Assembly: GCF_000292915.1 (NCBI RefSeq)
Contig: NC_018514.1
Location: forward strand, 2,294,001-2,358,000
DNA: 64,000 bases
Source of the DNA: Burkholderia cepacia GG4
GTDB lineage: Bacteria > Pseudomonadota > Gammaproteobacteria > Burkholderiales > Burkholderiaceae
Direction of reading: 5' to 3'
A model generated the notes under the pieces. That model had not been told where the DNA came from, did no database searches, and saw only the letters and a program-made list of their open reading frames with translations. The translations under genes and the position numbers were made by a program. Numbering within the stretch: the stretch's first letter is position 1; every line of letters begins with the position of its first letter. Shown piece by piece: positions 35,166 through 45,237 of the stretch.

Positions 35166-35837
35166 ATGCGGATACTGATAGTCGAAGACGAACCCAAGAT
35201 GGCGTCGTACCTCCGCAAGGGGCTGACGGAGGCGAGCTACACGGTCGACGTGGCCGAGAACGGCCGGGACGGGCTGTTCCTCGCACTGCACGAGGATTTC
35301 GATCTCGTCGTGCTCGACGTGATGCTGCCGGAACTGGACGGCTTCGAGGTGCTGCGGCGGCTGCGCGCGCAGAAGCAGACGCCGGTGCTGCTGCTCACGG
35401 CCCGCGAGGCGATCGAAGACAAGGTCACGGGGCTCGAACTGGGCGCCGACGACTACCTGCTCAAGCCGTTCGCGTATGCGGAATTCCTCGCCCGCATCCG
35501 CTCGCTGTTGCGGCGCGCGCCGCGCAATGCGCGCGAGATCCTGCATGTCGCCGATCTCGAAGTCGACCTGATCAAGCGCCGCGTGCGGCGTGCCGACAAC
35601 CGCATCGACCTGACCGCGCAGGAGTTCGCGCTGCTGCAACTGCTCGCGGAACGCGAGGGCGAGGTGCTCACGCGCACCTTCATCACGTCGCAGATCTGGG
35701 ACATGAATTTCGACAGCGACACGAACGTCGTCGATGCGGCGATCAAGCGCCTGCGCGCGAAGATCGACAACGCCTATGAGAAGAAGCTGATCCACACGAT
35801 TCGCGGGATGGGCTACGTGCTCGAGGATCGCTCGTGA
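35166..35837 (+). CDS. copR: Copper-responsive OmpR-family response regulator
   Basis: 223 residues from ATG 35166. The receiver domain has phosphorylation site Asp51 (LVVLDVMLPELDGFE), acidic pocket VEDE and the Lys in LLKPFAYAEF. The C-terminal winged helix (about 125-220) includes LTAQEFALLQLLAEREGEVLTRTFI and VVDAAIKRLRAKID. It belongs to the CusR/CopR/IrlR subgroup. Its stop overlaps the sensor kinase start by 4 bases. It is expected to activate the divergent cop operon and itself. Confidence 0.92.
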   Translation: MRILIVEDEPKMASYLRKGLTEASYTVDVAENGRDGLFLALHEDFDLVVLDVMLPELDGFEVLRRLRAQKQTPVLLLTAREAIEDKVTGLELGADDYLLKPFAYAEFLARIRSLLRRAPRNAREILHVADLEVDLIKRRVRRADNRIDLTAQEFALLQLLAEREGEVLTRTFITSQIWDMNFDSDTNVVDAAIKRLRAKIDNAYEKKLIHTIRGMGYVLEDRS

Positions 35838-37249
35838 GCGGCGGCCCCGCGCCGTATTCGCTGCTCCGGCGCCTGACGCTCGCGTTCGCCGTCGTCGCCG
35901 CGCTGGTGTTCGCGCTGACCGGCGCGTACCTGTATCGCTCGCTGTCCGCCGAGCTGACCCGGCGCGACGACATCGAGATCGCAGGCAAGCTCAACCAGTT
36001 CCTGCAGCTCGCGCAGGCGAGCGGCTCGACGGCTGCATTGCGCGCCGATCCGGCCGTGTTCCATGAAGTGCTGCTGTCGCATCCCGGCGTCTATCTCGGC
36101 ATCTACGACGGCGCGAACCGCCCGCTCGTCGAACACACCGACGAAGCCGGCAACACGCTCGCGTCGGTGATCGCGCGGCCGCAGCCGGCCGGCGCATCGG
36201 GTGCGGCCGCCAGCCCGTTCACCTGCGCGCCGCCGGGCATCGGCACGTCGCGCTGCGTCCGTGCGCGCGCCACGCTGCCGTCGGGCGAAAGCATCCAGGT
36301 CGCACTGGCCCGCACGGCGACCGATCGCGAGTCGCTGCTGGAGAGCTATCGCGTCGACATCTGGCTCGCGGCCGCGCTCGGCGCACTGCTGGTCGGCGCG
36401 CTCGGCTACGCGGTCGCGTCGCGCGGCCTGCGTCCGGTCGAAAGCCTCGGCCGGCAGACGTCGCGCATCGAGGCGCACAACCTGAACGCGCGGCTCGACG
36501 CGCGCGGCGGTCCGGTCGAGCTGCGCGAGCTCGTCACGTCGGTCAACCGGATGCTCGACCGGCTCGAGCGCGCGTTCGTGCGGCTGTCGCAGTTCTCGTC
36601 CGATCTGGCGCACGACATGCGCACGCCGCTCGCGAACGTGATCAGCTCGTCGCAGGTCACGCTGTCGCGCGCCCGCACCACCGAAGAATACGAAGCGCTG
36701 ATCGATTCGAACATCGAGGAATGCGAACGGCTGCAGCGGATGATCGAGAACATGCTGTTTCTCGCGCGCACGGACAATGCGCGGCAGCACCTGAAGACGG
36801 CCGAACTCGACGCCGGCAACGAACTGCGCCGGCTCGCGTCGTATTTCCAGGCGCTGGCCGACGAGGCCGGCGTGCGCCTCGACGTGCACGGCGAAGCGCC
36901 GGTCGTCGCGGACGCGACGCTGTTCCGGCGCGCCGTCAGCAACCTCGCGTCGAACGCGCTCGAACACGCGGAAGCCGGATCGACGATCGAGCTGGCCATA
37001 TCGATCCAGGCAGGCTACGCGGTCGTCGAGGTCACGAATCGCGGCGTTGCGATTCCGCCCGAACAGATCGACCGGATCTTCGAGCGCTTCTACCGGATCG
37101 ATTCGTCGCGGCACGGCGCGGCGCGCAACGCGGGGCTCGGGCTCGCGATCGTCAAGTCGATCGTCGAACTGCACCGCGGCAAGGTCGAGGTCGTGAGCCG
37201 CGACGGACGCACGACGTTCGCGCTGTACTTCCCCGTCCGCGCTTCGTGA
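35834..37249 (+). CDS. copS: Heavy-metal sensor histidine kinase
   Basis: 471 residues from a GTG at 35834 that overlaps the copR stop (GTGA). First membrane segment at about 13-35, a periplasmic sensor of about 140 residues with two Cys (FTCAPPG, SRCVRA), and a second segment at about 174-195. Then HAMP, the HisKA site His260 (SSDLAHDMRTPLANV), and an HATPase domain with N-box SNLASNALEHAE and GLGLAIVKSIVELH. CusS/IrlS type; it probably senses periplasmic Cu(I)/Ag(I). Confidence 0.92.
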   Translation: MSGGPAPYSLLRRLTLAFAVVAALVFALTGAYLYRSLSAELTRRDDIEIAGKLNQFLQLAQASGSTAALRADPAVFHEVLLSHPGVYLGIYDGANRPLVEHTDEAGNTLASVIARPQPAGASGAAASPFTCAPPGIGTSRCVRARATLPSGESIQVALARTATDRESLLESYRVDIWLAAALGALLVGALGYAVASRGLRPVESLGRQTSRIEAHNLNARLDARGGPVELRELVTSVNRMLDRLERAFVRLSQFSSDLAHDMRTPLANVISSSQVTLSRARTTEEYEALIDSNIEECERLQRMIENMLFLARTDNARQHLKTAELDAGNELRRLASYFQALADEAGVRLDVHGEAPVVADATLFRRAVSNLASNALEHAEAGSTIELAISIQAGYAVVEVTNRGVAIPPEQIDRIFERFYRIDSSRHGAARNAGLGLAIVKSIVELHRGKVEVVSRDGRTTFALYFPVRAS

Positions 37250-37389
37250 CACGCGAATGACACGCCCGTGCACACCGATTGCTTCCCGGTGCTGCACCTG
37301 CATCCGTAGTACGGCGGCTTACTTTCCCGAATGAACGGGTATCACCGCACAAGCTTGCCGAAAGCTGCCGGCTCGGCTAGACTGCCCTT

Positions 37390-37498
37390 CGTCTTTGGGG
37401 AGTAGCCTGCTTTCCATCCCCGGAAAGCGAACGCGTCAACACACTCGGCCTGCGGCCGTGGCGCGTTCGGCCGAATCGGTCTGGCGAGACCATCGACG
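37390..37498 (+). ncRNA. yybP-ykoY (manganese) riboswitch
   Basis: The two highly conserved internal segments of this class are present: CTTTGGGGAGTAGCC (37393-37407) and GCGTCAACACACTCGGC (37433-37449), followed by GGCGAGACC (37483-37491). P1 can form from CGTC (37390) and GACG (37495). One arm is GCTTTCC/GGAAAGC and the second is the GGCC-rich hairpin around 37446-37472. It lies upstream of a cation-exporter gene, the usual context of Mn2+-sensing members, which turn expression on when Mn2+ is high. Confidence 0.92.
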
Positions 37499-37512
37499 CA
37501 TCGCGTCGTTCC

Positions 37513-37558
37513 TGGTCGGACGTCGGCAGATGCGTCATGGTTCGTCAACGTCCGACCA
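37513..37558 (+). promoter_or_regulatory. Long hairpin in the riboswitch expression platform
   Basis: TGGTCGGACGT (37513-37523) pairs perfectly with ACGTCCGACCA (37548-37558) across a 24-base loop. It directly precedes the GGAG of the leader frame at 37569 and has no U-run, so translational rather than terminator control is more likely. How it alternates with the aptamer cannot be settled by eye. Confidence 0.6.
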
Positions 37559-37568
37559 CGGAGTCCCC

Positions 37569-37637
37569 ATGTTCCTCCCAGCTTCCCCCTCGCGTTTCGC
37601 CACTGTCCGCATGCCTGCCTGCGGAGGTGCCGCATGA
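37569..37637 (+). CDS. Putative 22-residue leader peptide overlapping the exporter start
   Basis: ATG at 37569 with GGAG 6 bases before it opens a 22-codon frame (starting MFLPASPSRF, ending ACGGAA) whose TGA overlaps the exporter ATG as ATGA. This is the layout of a translationally coupled upstream frame. The peptide has no motif. It may be a control device under the riboswitch or simply chance in a GC-rich leader. Confidence 0.45.
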   Translation: MFLPASPSRFATVRMPACGGAA

Positions 37638-38644
37638 CGTTGATGCTCGTCGAACTGGCGTTCATGCTGATCGTCATCCTGGTCGCCGCCGAACTTTTCA
37701 CCAATGCGCTCGAACATCTCGGCGAACGTCTGAAGATTTCCGAAGGCGTCACGGGCTCGCTGTTCGCGGCCGTCGGCACCGCACTGCCCGAGACGATGGT
37801 GCCGCTGCTCGCACTCGCGGGCGGCACGTCGAATGCAGCCGTGAACGAGGAAATCGGCGTCGGCGCGATTCTCGGCGCGCCGCTGATGCTCGCGACGCTG
37901 ACCACCTTCCTGATGACGCTCGCCGTGATCCGCTCGCGCGGACTGGGCGGCACCATCACGCCCGAGCGGACCGGCTTCGTGCGCGACCTGAACTACTTCC
38001 TCGCCGCATTCGCGCTCGCCACCATCGCGATGTTCGTTCCGCATCATGTGTGGGCGGTCCGTGCGCTGCTTGCCGCGATGCTGGTCGGCATCTACGTGAT
38101 GTATGTCGTGATGACGTTCCGCGCGTCGACGCAGCTCGTCGATGCCGGGCACGGCACCGAGGCGCCGCATGCGATGTTCCTGTCGCGCGTCGGGCTGCCG
38201 ACCAACCTGGCGACCATCGCACTGCAACTCGCGCTCGGCGTCGCGCTGCTCGTCGGCGGGGCGAAGGGCTTCATTCATGGCGTCGAAGGCGTGTCGCACC
38301 TGCTCGGCATCTCCGCGCTGCTGCTGTCGCTGATCATCGTGCCGATCGCGACCGAATTGCCGGAGAAGGTCAACAGCGTGCTGTGGATCCGCCGCCAGAA
38401 GGACACGCTCGCGTTCGGTAACATCACCGGCGCGATGGTGTTCCAGGGCACGCTGCTGCCGGCGATCGGCATCATGCTGACGCCGTGGGAGCCGCGCCCC
38501 GAGGTGCTGACCGGCGTGATCATCACGCTCGCGGCGGCGGCTTGGCTGCGCGTCAATGCCCGCGCGCACGGGCTCGCGATCTGGGCATTGCTGGCAAACG
38601 GAGCCTGTTACGTCGGCTATCTGCTCGTGACGCTGACACGCTGA
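37634..38644 (+). CDS. CaCA-family cation/proton exchanger, probable Mn2+ exporter
   Basis: 336 residues, about 10 membrane segments, with the two inverted alpha-repeats of the Ca2+:cation antiporter superfamily: GSLFAAVGTALPETMVPLLAL (about 35-55) and SLIIVPIATELPEKVNSVLW (about 232-252). Each has the acidic residue needed for cation transport. A strong GGAGG precedes the ATG. Control by the upstream manganese riboswitch implies that it exports Mn2+ (or Ca2+/Mn2+) when manganese is in excess. It is not part of the copper operons although it sits between them. Confidence 0.88.
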   Translation: MTLMLVELAFMLIVILVAAELFTNALEHLGERLKISEGVTGSLFAAVGTALPETMVPLLALAGGTSNAAVNEEIGVGAILGAPLMLATLTTFLMTLAVIRSRGLGGTITPERTGFVRDLNYFLAAFALATIAMFVPHHVWAVRALLAAMLVGIYVMYVVMTFRASTQLVDAGHGTEAPHAMFLSRVGLPTNLATIALQLALGVALLVGGAKGFIHGVEGVSHLLGISALLLSLIIVPIATELPEKVNSVLWIRRQKDTLAFGNITGAMVFQGTLLPAIGIMLTPWEPRPEVLTGVIITLAAAAWLRVNARAHGLAIWALLANGACYVGYLLVTLTR

Positions 38645-38759
38645 GTGTGCCAATCGGGCGCGTCGTCTGACAGGCGCACGCGCCCGAACGCGGCTGCGGC
38701 AGCCGCGGCGCGCTTCACTGCGCTCGACGCGGGCGGCCACGCCGCCCGCATCCCCGCGC

Positions 38760-39128
38760 TTACGACGCCTTCACAAGCTTGACGATCGTCAGCGTGCCGT
38801 TGACGTTCTCGACCTGGACCTTCACCTTGTCGCCCGTATGAACCTCGGCGAGCATGGCCGCGTCCTTCGCCTTGAACGCCATCGTCATCGGCGGCATCCC
38901 GACGTTCCCGAGCGCGCCGTGCTTGATCGTGATCTTGCCGCTCGCGGCATCGACCTTCTTCACTTCGGCATCGGTCAGCGCCGTGTTCGACTCGGCCGCG
39001 CCGCCCGACGACATCTTCATGCCGGACATGTCCATGCCCGACATCTCGCCCGCGGCAAGCGCGGGCACGGCAAACGCGCCGGTCGCGAAAACGGCGGCGG
39101 CGGTGGCAATCAGTTGATTCATCTTCAT
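38760..39128 (-). CDS. cusF: CusF-like periplasmic copper chaperone (Trp replaced by Met), last gene of the cus operon
   Basis: 122 residues with a signal peptide (ending [10 protein letters not shown]). A Met-rich linker [12 protein letters not shown] precedes the CusF domain [23 protein letters not shown]. His, Met and Met ligands are kept; the Cu(I)-capping Trp is replaced by Met, as in the second chaperone at 30831. The start overlaps the cusA stop (ATGA). It should feed Cu(I)/Ag(I) to the adjacent Cus-type pump. Confidence 0.9.
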   Translation of the reverse strand: MKMNQLIATAAAVFATGAFAVPALAAGEMSGMDMSGMKMSSGGAAESNTALTDAEVKKVDAASGKITIKHGALGNVGMPPMTMAFKAKDAAMLAEVHTGDKVKVQVENVNGTLTIVKLVKAS

Positions 39129-42100
39129 TGGGATTCTCCAGTTGGGGTGGACGGCACGTTGATGCCGTGAGGAACTGCATCGGAATGCCGCTGACGGCTC
39201 GCGCTGCGCGCACGACGGCGCTGAAGCAGAAGCCATGCGGCGGGAATGACGAACATCGACAGCAGCGGCGCGGTGACCATGCCGCCGACCATCGGCGCGG
39301 CGATACGCTGCATCACTTCGGAGCCGGCGCCGTGTCCGACCATGATCGGCACGAGGCCGGCCAGCACGACGGCGACGGTCATCGCCTTCGGCCGCACGCG
39401 CAGCACCGCGCCTTCGCGAATCGCGTCGAGCAGCACCGCATCGGTCAGCACGTCGCCGGCGTCGAGGTGGCGCTGCAGCGCGCCCGTCAGGTACAGGAGC
39501 ATCACGACGCCGAACTCGGCCGCCACGCCCGCCAGCGCGATGAAGCCCACCGACGTCGCGACCGACACCGCGTGGCCGAGCGCCCAGACGAGCCAGAAGC
39601 CGCCGACCAGCGCGAACGGCACCGTCGACATCAGCAGCAGCGCATCGGCCGCCGAGCCGAACGTGAGGAACAGCAGCACGAAGATCACGACGAGCGTCAC
39701 CGGCACGACGGTGCGCAACTGCGCCGCCGCGCGTTCGAGATACTCGAACTGCCCCGACCACGCGATCGAATAGCCGGGCGGCAACGCGACCTGTTGCGCG
39801 ACGGCCTGCTGCATTGCACGGACCGCCGTGCGCAGATCGGTGCCGCGCAGGTCGACGTACACATAGCCGGACAGCCGCGCGTTCTCGCTACGGATCATCG
39901 GCGGCCCGTCGGCGATCGCGATGCGCGCGACGTCACCGAGGCGGATCTGCGCGCTGCGCGCGGTAACGACCGGCAGTTGCCGCAAGTTCTCGAGCGAATC
40001 GCGGATCTCGCGCGGATAGCGGATGTTGATCGGGAACCGCTCGCGCCCCGCGATCACCTCGCCGACGTCCTCGCCGCCGACCGCCGACGATACGATCGAC
40101 TGGATATCGGCCACCGACAGGCCGTAGCGCGCGGCCGCGAGCCGGTCGATGTCAACGTCGATGTAGCGTCCGCCGTTCAGCCGTTCCGCGAGCGCGGACG
40201 TCACGCCCGGCACATGCTTCACGGCTGCCTCGACCTGCGTTGCGATCGCATCGATGCCTGCCAGGTCCGGCCCGGAAATCTTCACGCCGACCGGTGTCTT
40301 GATGCCGGTGGACAGCATGTCGAGCCGGTTGCGGATCGGCGGCACCCACACGTTCGACAGGCCCGGCACCTGCACCGTGCGATCGAGTTCGTCGACGAGC
40401 TTCTCGGGCGTCATGCCGGGCCGCCATGCGCTGCGCGGCTTGAAGCGGATCGTCGTTTCGAACATCTCGAGCGGCGCGGGATCGGTCGCCGTATCCGCGC
40501 GCCCCGACTTGCCGAACACCGTGTCGACCTCGGGCACGGACTTGATCAGCCGGTCGGTCTGCTGCAGCAGCTCGCTCGCCTTGTCGGCCGAAATGCCTGG
40601 TAGCGCAGTCGGCATGTACAACAGGTCGCCTTCGTCGAGCGGCGGCATGAATTCGCCACCGAGGCGCGACACCGGCACGGCGGTCAGCACGAGCGCGGCG
40701 ACGGCAACACCGATCGCGACCCACGGGCGCCGCAGCGTCGCTTCGAGCAGCGGCCGGTACAGGCGGATCAGCACGCGGTTGATCGGGTTCGCGTGCTCGT
40801 GCGGAATGCGCCCGCGCACGAGATAGCCCATCAGCACCGGCACCAGCGTCACCGACAACCCGGCGGCCGCGGCGATCGTGTAGGTCTTCGTGAACGCCAG
40901 TGGCGCGAACAGCTTGCCCTCCTGCCCTTCCAGCGAAAACACCGGAATGAACGACAGCGTGATGATCAGCAGCGAGAAGAACAGTGCCGGGCCCACTTCC
41001 GCGGCAGAGGTCGCCACCAGCTCCCAGCGGCGCGCGGCCGTGATCGGCTCGCCGGGATGCGCGTGGCCATATGCCTCCAAATGCTTGTGCGCGTTTTCGA
41101 TCATCACGATCGCCGCGTCGATCATCGCGCCGATCGCGATCGCGATGCCACCCAGCGACATCAGGTTCGCGTTCACGCCCTGGTAGCGCATCACGATGAA
41201 GGCGGCCAGCACGCCGAGCGGCAGCGACAGGATCGCGACGAACGCGCTGCGCAGATGGAACAGGAACACCGCGCAGACGATCCCGACGATCACGAACTCC
41301 TCGATCAGCTTGTCCCGGAGGTTGTCCACCGCGCGCTCGATCAATTGCGAGCGGTCGTAGGTCGTGACGATGTCGACGCCGGGTGGCAGCGAACGCGTCA
41401 GGTCGGCGAGCTTCGCCTTCACCGCGTCGATCGTCGTCAGCGCGTTCTTGCCCGATCGCATCACGACGACACCGCCCGTCACTTCACCCTGCCCGTTCAG
41501 CTCCGCGATCCCGCGCCGCATCGCCGGGCCGACCTGGATGCGCGCGACGTCGCCGAGCAGCACCGGCGTGCCTGCGTCATCGGTGCGCAGCACGACATGG
41601 CGGAAGTCGTCGAGCGTGCGCAGGTAGCCGGATGAACGCACCATGTACTCCGACTCGGCCAGCTCGACGACCGAGCCGCCGGATGCCTGGTTGGCCTGAC
41701 GCAGCGCATCCGCGACCGCCGCCTGAGTGATGCCGTAGGCGCGCAGCTTGTCCGGATCGAGCACGACCTGGTACTGGCGCACCATCCCGCCGATGCTCGC
41801 GACTTCCGACACGTCCGGCACGGCCTTCAGTTCGAACTTCAGGAACCAGTCGTTGAGCGCGCGCAGTTGCCCGAGATCGTGACGGCCGGTGCGATCGACG
41901 AGCGCATACTCGTACACCCAGCCGACGCCGGTCGCATCGGGCCCGAGCGACACGGTCGCGCCGGCCGGCAGCCGGCTCTGCACCTGGCTCAGGTATTCGA
42001 GCACGCGCGAACGCGCCCAGTACGGATCGGTATGGTCGTCGAACAGCACGTAGACGAACGCGTCGCCGAACGACGAATACGCGCGCACGGTTTTCGCGCC

Positions 42101-42331
42101 CGGTACGCCGAGCAGCGTCGTCGTCAACGGATAGGTGACCTGGTCCTCGACGACCTGCGGCGCCTTGCCCGGATACGACGCCTTCACGATCACCTGCGTG
42201 TCCGACAGATCGGGCAACGCGTCGAGCGGCGTCTGTCGCAGCGAATGGACGCCCCACGCCGCGATCAGCACGGTGGCGAGCAGCACCAGGAAGCGGTTGC
42301 GGACGGACCAGCGAATCACGTGCGCGATCAT
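39125..42331 (-). CDS. cusA: HME-RND Cu(I)/Ag(I) efflux pump inner-membrane protein
   Basis: 1068 residues, 12 membrane segments and two large periplasmic loops. The heavy-metal RND signature in TM4 is seen as [19 protein letters not shown]. The N-terminus [18 protein letters not shown] and the region [31 protein letters not shown] are typical of CusA/SilA. It takes Cu(I)/Ag(I) from the periplasm or cytoplasm and passes it out through CusBC with proton uptake. It is coupled to cusB (4-base overlap) and to the CusF-like gene (4-base overlap). Confidence 0.95.
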   Translation of the reverse strand: MIAHVIRWSVRNRFLVLLATVLIAAWGVHSLRQTPLDALPDLSDTQVIVKASYPGKAPQVVEDQVTYPLTTTLLGVPGAKTVRAYSSFGDAFVYVLFDDHTDPYWARSRVLEYLSQVQSRLPAGATVSLGPDATGVGWVYEYALVDRTGRHDLGQLRALNDWFLKFELKAVPDVSEVASIGGMVRQYQVVLDPDKLRAYGITQAAVADALRQANQASGGSVVELAESEYMVRSSGYLRTLDDFRHVVLRTDDAGTPVLLGDVARIQVGPAMRRGIAELNGQGEVTGGVVVMRSGKNALTTIDAVKAKLADLTRSLPPGVDIVTTYDRSQLIERAVDNLRDKLIEEFVIVGIVCAVFLFHLRSAFVAILSLPLGVLAAFIVMRYQGVNANLMSLGGIAIAIGAMIDAAIVMIENAHKHLEAYGHAHPGEPITAARRWELVATSAAEVGPALFFSLLIITLSFIPVFSLEGQEGKLFAPLAFTKTYTIAAAAGLSVTLVPVLMGYLVRGRIPHEHANPINRVLIRLYRPLLEATLRRPWVAIGVAVAALVLTAVPVSRLGGEFMPPLDEGDLLYMPTALPGISADKASELLQQTDRLIKSVPEVDTVFGKSGRADTATDPAPLEMFETTIRFKPRSAWRPGMTPEKLVDELDRTVQVPGLSNVWVPPIRNRLDMLSTGIKTPVGVKISGPDLAGIDAIATQVEAAVKHVPGVTSALAERLNGGRYIDVDIDRLAAARYGLSVADIQSIVSSAVGGEDVGEVIAGRERFPINIRYPREIRDSLENLRQLPVVTARSAQIRLGDVARIAIADGPPMIRSENARLSGYVYVDLRGTDLRTAVRAMQQAVAQQVALPPGYSIAWSGQFEYLERAAAQLRTVVPVTLVVIFVLLFLTFGSAADALLLMSTVPFALVGGFWLVWALGHAVSVATSVGFIALAGVAAEFGVVMLLYLTGALQRHLDAGDVLTDAVLLDAIREGAVLRVRPKAMTVAVVLAGLVPIMVGHGAGSEVMQRIAAPMVGGMVTAPLLSMFVIPAAWLLLQRRRARSASRQRHSDAVPHGINVPSTPTGESQ

Positions 42332-43842
42332 CGTGCGCCTCCCTGCGGCTCGACCTTCGTCAGCCGGTAGCCGTCGTCGCCCTGCACGAATGCGAAACGC
42401 ACGGTCTGGCCGGCCTTCACGTTCGGGAACGCATGCGCCGACGGCTTGCCGAACGCCATTGTCATCGCGCCCCAGCCGAGCGCCGGCACCGGTTGATGCG
42501 AGAACGTGATGTCGTCGTCGGTCACCTTCTCGACCTTGCCGGTGGTTTCATACACCGGCGCGGCCGCAGCGGCTGGCGCTTGCGCCGCGCTTGCGCCGGC
42601 CGCGCGTTCCAGCCGCGGCAGCACGCTTTTCAGGCTCGCTTCCGAATCGATCAGGAACTGCCCCGATGCGACGACCGTATCGCCTTCGTTCAACCCGTCG
42701 AGCACTTCCGTATCGCTGCCGACGTCGTTGCCCACCGTCACCGACACCGGCTGGAGCCGGCCGTCGCGGGTCTTCACGACGACGATCGAGCGCTTGCCGG
42801 TCGCGATCACCGCTTCGGCCGGCACCAGCAGGCGCGACACGGTCTTCTGCGCGGCGACGTGCACGCGCATCAGCATGCCGGGCGTGAGCTTGAGCGCCGC
42901 ATTGTCGATCTCCACGCGTGCCTGCAACGTGCGGCTGCCCGTGCTGATGCCGGGCAGTACTTCACGGATGCGCCCGGTGAAGTGCCGCGCCGGATCGCCT
43001 GCGAACGTCGCATCGACCGACATCCCCGGCTGCACGTTCAGCGCGAGCGCTTCCGGCACCTCGACGATGAGCCAGAGCGTCGCCAGCCCTGCGATCTTCG
43101 CGAGCGTCTGCCCCGGCGCGACCATCGCGCCATCCCGCACGTTCAACTCGCTGACGACGCCGCTTTCCGGCGCGCTCAGCACGACGTGCGTCTGGGCGCG
43201 GCCGGTGCGATCGAGCGTTGCGATGATCCCGTCGGGAATCGACAGCGCGCGCATCCTCGCGCGCGACGCATCGAGCAGGCTGCCATCCATCCCGCCGCGC
43301 TTGAGCGCGAGATATTCCTCCTGCGGCGCGAGCCACTCCGGCACGAACAGCGATGCGATCGGCGCGCCCTTCTGGATGCGCTGCAGCGGCGCGCGTGCGT
43401 AAAGCCGGTCGATGTAGCCGGTGACGCGCGACTGCACGACGTCCGCGCGCGATTCGTCGAACTGCGTGGTGCCCACCGCATCGAATCCGTCCGCCGTCTG
43501 CTGCCGGCGCACGGTCGCATAGCGTATGCCGAGGCTTTGCTGCAGGCCCGGATCGATCCGGATGCCGGGTGCGTCGCCGCCTTCGTCCGCATAGACGGGC
43601 TGCAGCTGCATGTCCATGAACGGCGATTTCCCCAGTTGGTCGAAGTGCTGGTTCGGTACCATCGGGTCGTGCCAGTACAGCACCTTGCGTCCTGCCTGCG
43701 GATCGCGCGTGACCGCCGACGCGACGGCAGCCGTTCCCGCGCCGCCCGCGGCATGGTGCATGCCCGCGACATAGCCCGCGCCGAGCAGCGCCGCACCGGC
43801 GAACGCCAGCAGCGCCGCACGTGCCAATGATTGCTTCGTCAT
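42328..43842 (-). CDS. cusB: Periplasmic adaptor CusB with a fused C-terminal CusF domain
   Basis: 504 residues from ATG 43842, AAGGAG upstream. An N-terminal membrane segment or signal, then a heavy-metal-binding motif [21 protein letters not shown] (about 55-75). The adaptor core has beta-barrel and lipoyl regions ([30 protein letters not shown]). Residues about 431-504 are a full CusF domain with all four copper-site residues: [20 protein letters not shown] keeps His, Trp, Met and Met. The SilB proteins of Cupriavidus have the same fusion. A separate CusF is also present in the operon. Confidence 0.93.
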   Translation of the reverse strand: MTKQSLARAALLAFAGAALLGAGYVAGMHHAAGGAGTAAVASAVTRDPQAGRKVLYWHDPMVPNQHFDQLGKSPFMDMQLQPVYADEGGDAPGIRIDPGLQQSLGIRYATVRRQQTADGFDAVGTTQFDESRADVVQSRVTGYIDRLYARAPLQRIQKGAPIASLFVPEWLAPQEEYLALKRGGMDGSLLDASRARMRALSIPDGIIATLDRTGRAQTHVVLSAPESGVVSELNVRDGAMVAPGQTLAKIAGLATLWLIVEVPEALALNVQPGMSVDATFAGDPARHFTGRIREVLPGISTGSRTLQARVEIDNAALKLTPGMLMRVHVAAQKTVSRLLVPAEAVIATGKRSIVVVKTRDGRLQPVSVTVGNDVGSDTEVLDGLNEGDTVVASGQFLIDSEASLKSVLPRLERAAGASAAQAPAAAAAPVYETTGKVEKVTDDDITFSHQPVPALGWGAMTMAFGKPSAHAFPNVKAGQTVRFAFVQGDDGYRLTKVEPQGGAR

Positions 43843-43853
43843 GAAGTTCTCCT

Positions 43854-45146
43854 TTACTGCGCGGCGGCCAGCGTCGACGGCACGACCTGATATTCGAGCT
43901 GTGCCCAGGTCCGCGATACGTCGCGGCTGAGATCGAGCACCTGCAACTGCGCGTCCAGTTGCGCGCGCCGGGCGGCAAAGGTGTCGGCGAGCGAACCGGT
44001 GCCGGCCCGGTAGGCGGCCGTGGCGAGCTGCACGCGCTGATCCGCGGCGGGCAGCAGCGATGCGCGCAGGCTCGCGATGCGTTCGCGCCCGCTGGCCAGC
44101 GTCTCGGACTGCGTGCGGATATCGGCCTGCACCTGACGCAGCGTGTCCTCGTACATCAGGCGCGCTTTCGTCGCGAGCGCGGCTTTCTCGGCGACGTCGC
44201 GGTTCTGCAGGTTCTTGCGGTTCAGCGGCAACGGGATCGTGACGCCGACGGACACCATGTTCGAATACGCGCCGCCGCGCTGCTGGTACGCGATTTCCCA
44301 CGTCCAGTTCGGGCTGCGTTCGCTGTTCGCCACCGCGGTGTCGGCTTCCGCGACCGCGATGTCGTCCGCGGCGGCAACGAGCGCCGGTTGCGACACGCGC
44401 AGTTCGTCCGGCGGCAGCGACGCGACGAAGGATTCGGGCGCAGGCGGCGTACCCGTCACGTCCGCAACCGGTGCGGCCGTCCAGCGGCCGAGCGCGATGA
44501 GCGCGGTGCGATACGCCTGCTGCGCGTCGAGCACCTGATCCTGCGTTTGTGCCAGCATCGCGCGCGCCTGGACGACCTCGCCCGCGCTCGCCTTCGCGCC
44601 GCGATACGACGCCTGCGTCGCGTCGAGCTCATGTTTCATGTGATCGAGCAGCGCCTGTCGAAGCGCAAGCGCCTGCTTCGCGTAGACGGCGTCGAGCCAG
44701 GCCGTCGCGGTCCGCAGGCGCACCGCGGCAAGCTGCACGAGATAGTCCGCGCGCTCGCGGCCGACCTGCTCGTCGGCCAGCGCCGAGCGCAGCCGCCGCT
44801 TGCCGGCGGACACCCATTCCTGCTCGATGCCGATGCGGCGCATCGTCATGAAGTCCTGGCCGACGGTGAAGCGCTGCCCGCCGTTGACCGGCAGGTTGTC
44901 GATGCCGGCCTTGAGCATCGGGTCCGGCAACTGGCCGGCCCTGACGGCCGCTTCGGAACGCGCCCGTACCGACGCCTGCACGGCCTGCATCGACGCGGAA
45001 CGATCGGTGGCGGACTGCAGCGCGGTGTCCAGCGTGACGGGCGACTGCTGCGCGTGGACGGCGCCCGCCGCCAGCAGCGCGGCCCACAGCACGGGCGCGC
45101 GCCGACACGCACGCCGCGTTCGCGGCGTGCTGAAATCGAATGACAT
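43854..45146 (-). CDS. cusC: Outer-membrane efflux protein of the Cus pump
   Basis: 430 residues from the ATG at 45146; an upstream GTG at 45182 would add 12 residues with no clear ribosome site. A signal peptide (APVLWAALLAAGAVHAQ) without lipobox Cys, unlike classical CusC. TolC-type OEP repeats follow: LDTALQSATDRSASMQAVQASVRARSEA and VSVGVTIPLPLNRKN. It forms the outer channel of the CusABC system. It is the first pump gene, 11 bases before cusB and 91 bases after the small exported protein. Confidence 0.9.
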   Translation of the reverse strand: MSFDFSTPRTRRACRRAPVLWAALLAAGAVHAQQSPVTLDTALQSATDRSASMQAVQASVRARSEAAVRAGQLPDPMLKAGIDNLPVNGGQRFTVGQDFMTMRRIGIEQEWVSAGKRRLRSALADEQVGRERADYLVQLAAVRLRTATAWLDAVYAKQALALRQALLDHMKHELDATQASYRGAKASAGEVVQARAMLAQTQDQVLDAQQAYRTALIALGRWTAAPVADVTGTPPAPESFVASLPPDELRVSQPALVAAADDIAVAEADTAVANSERSPNWTWEIAYQQRGGAYSNMVSVGVTIPLPLNRKNLQNRDVAEKAALATKARLMYEDTLRQVQADIRTQSETLASGRERIASLRASLLPAADQRVQLATAAYRAGTGSLADTFAARRAQLDAQLQVLDLSRDVSRTWAQLEYQVVPSTLAAAQ

Positions 45147-45237
45147 GGTGTAACCCCAAGTCGGAACCCAAAGGGATTCCACGTCCTGCGCACAGGACGA
45201 ACCTCACCGCGTGGGCGGTGAACCGGTCAGATCGGGA

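Noticed and set aside
45147..45182. GTG at 45182 as start of the cusC-like gene
   Set aside because: Adds 12 residues before a normal signal peptide and has no better ribosome site than the ATG at 45146.
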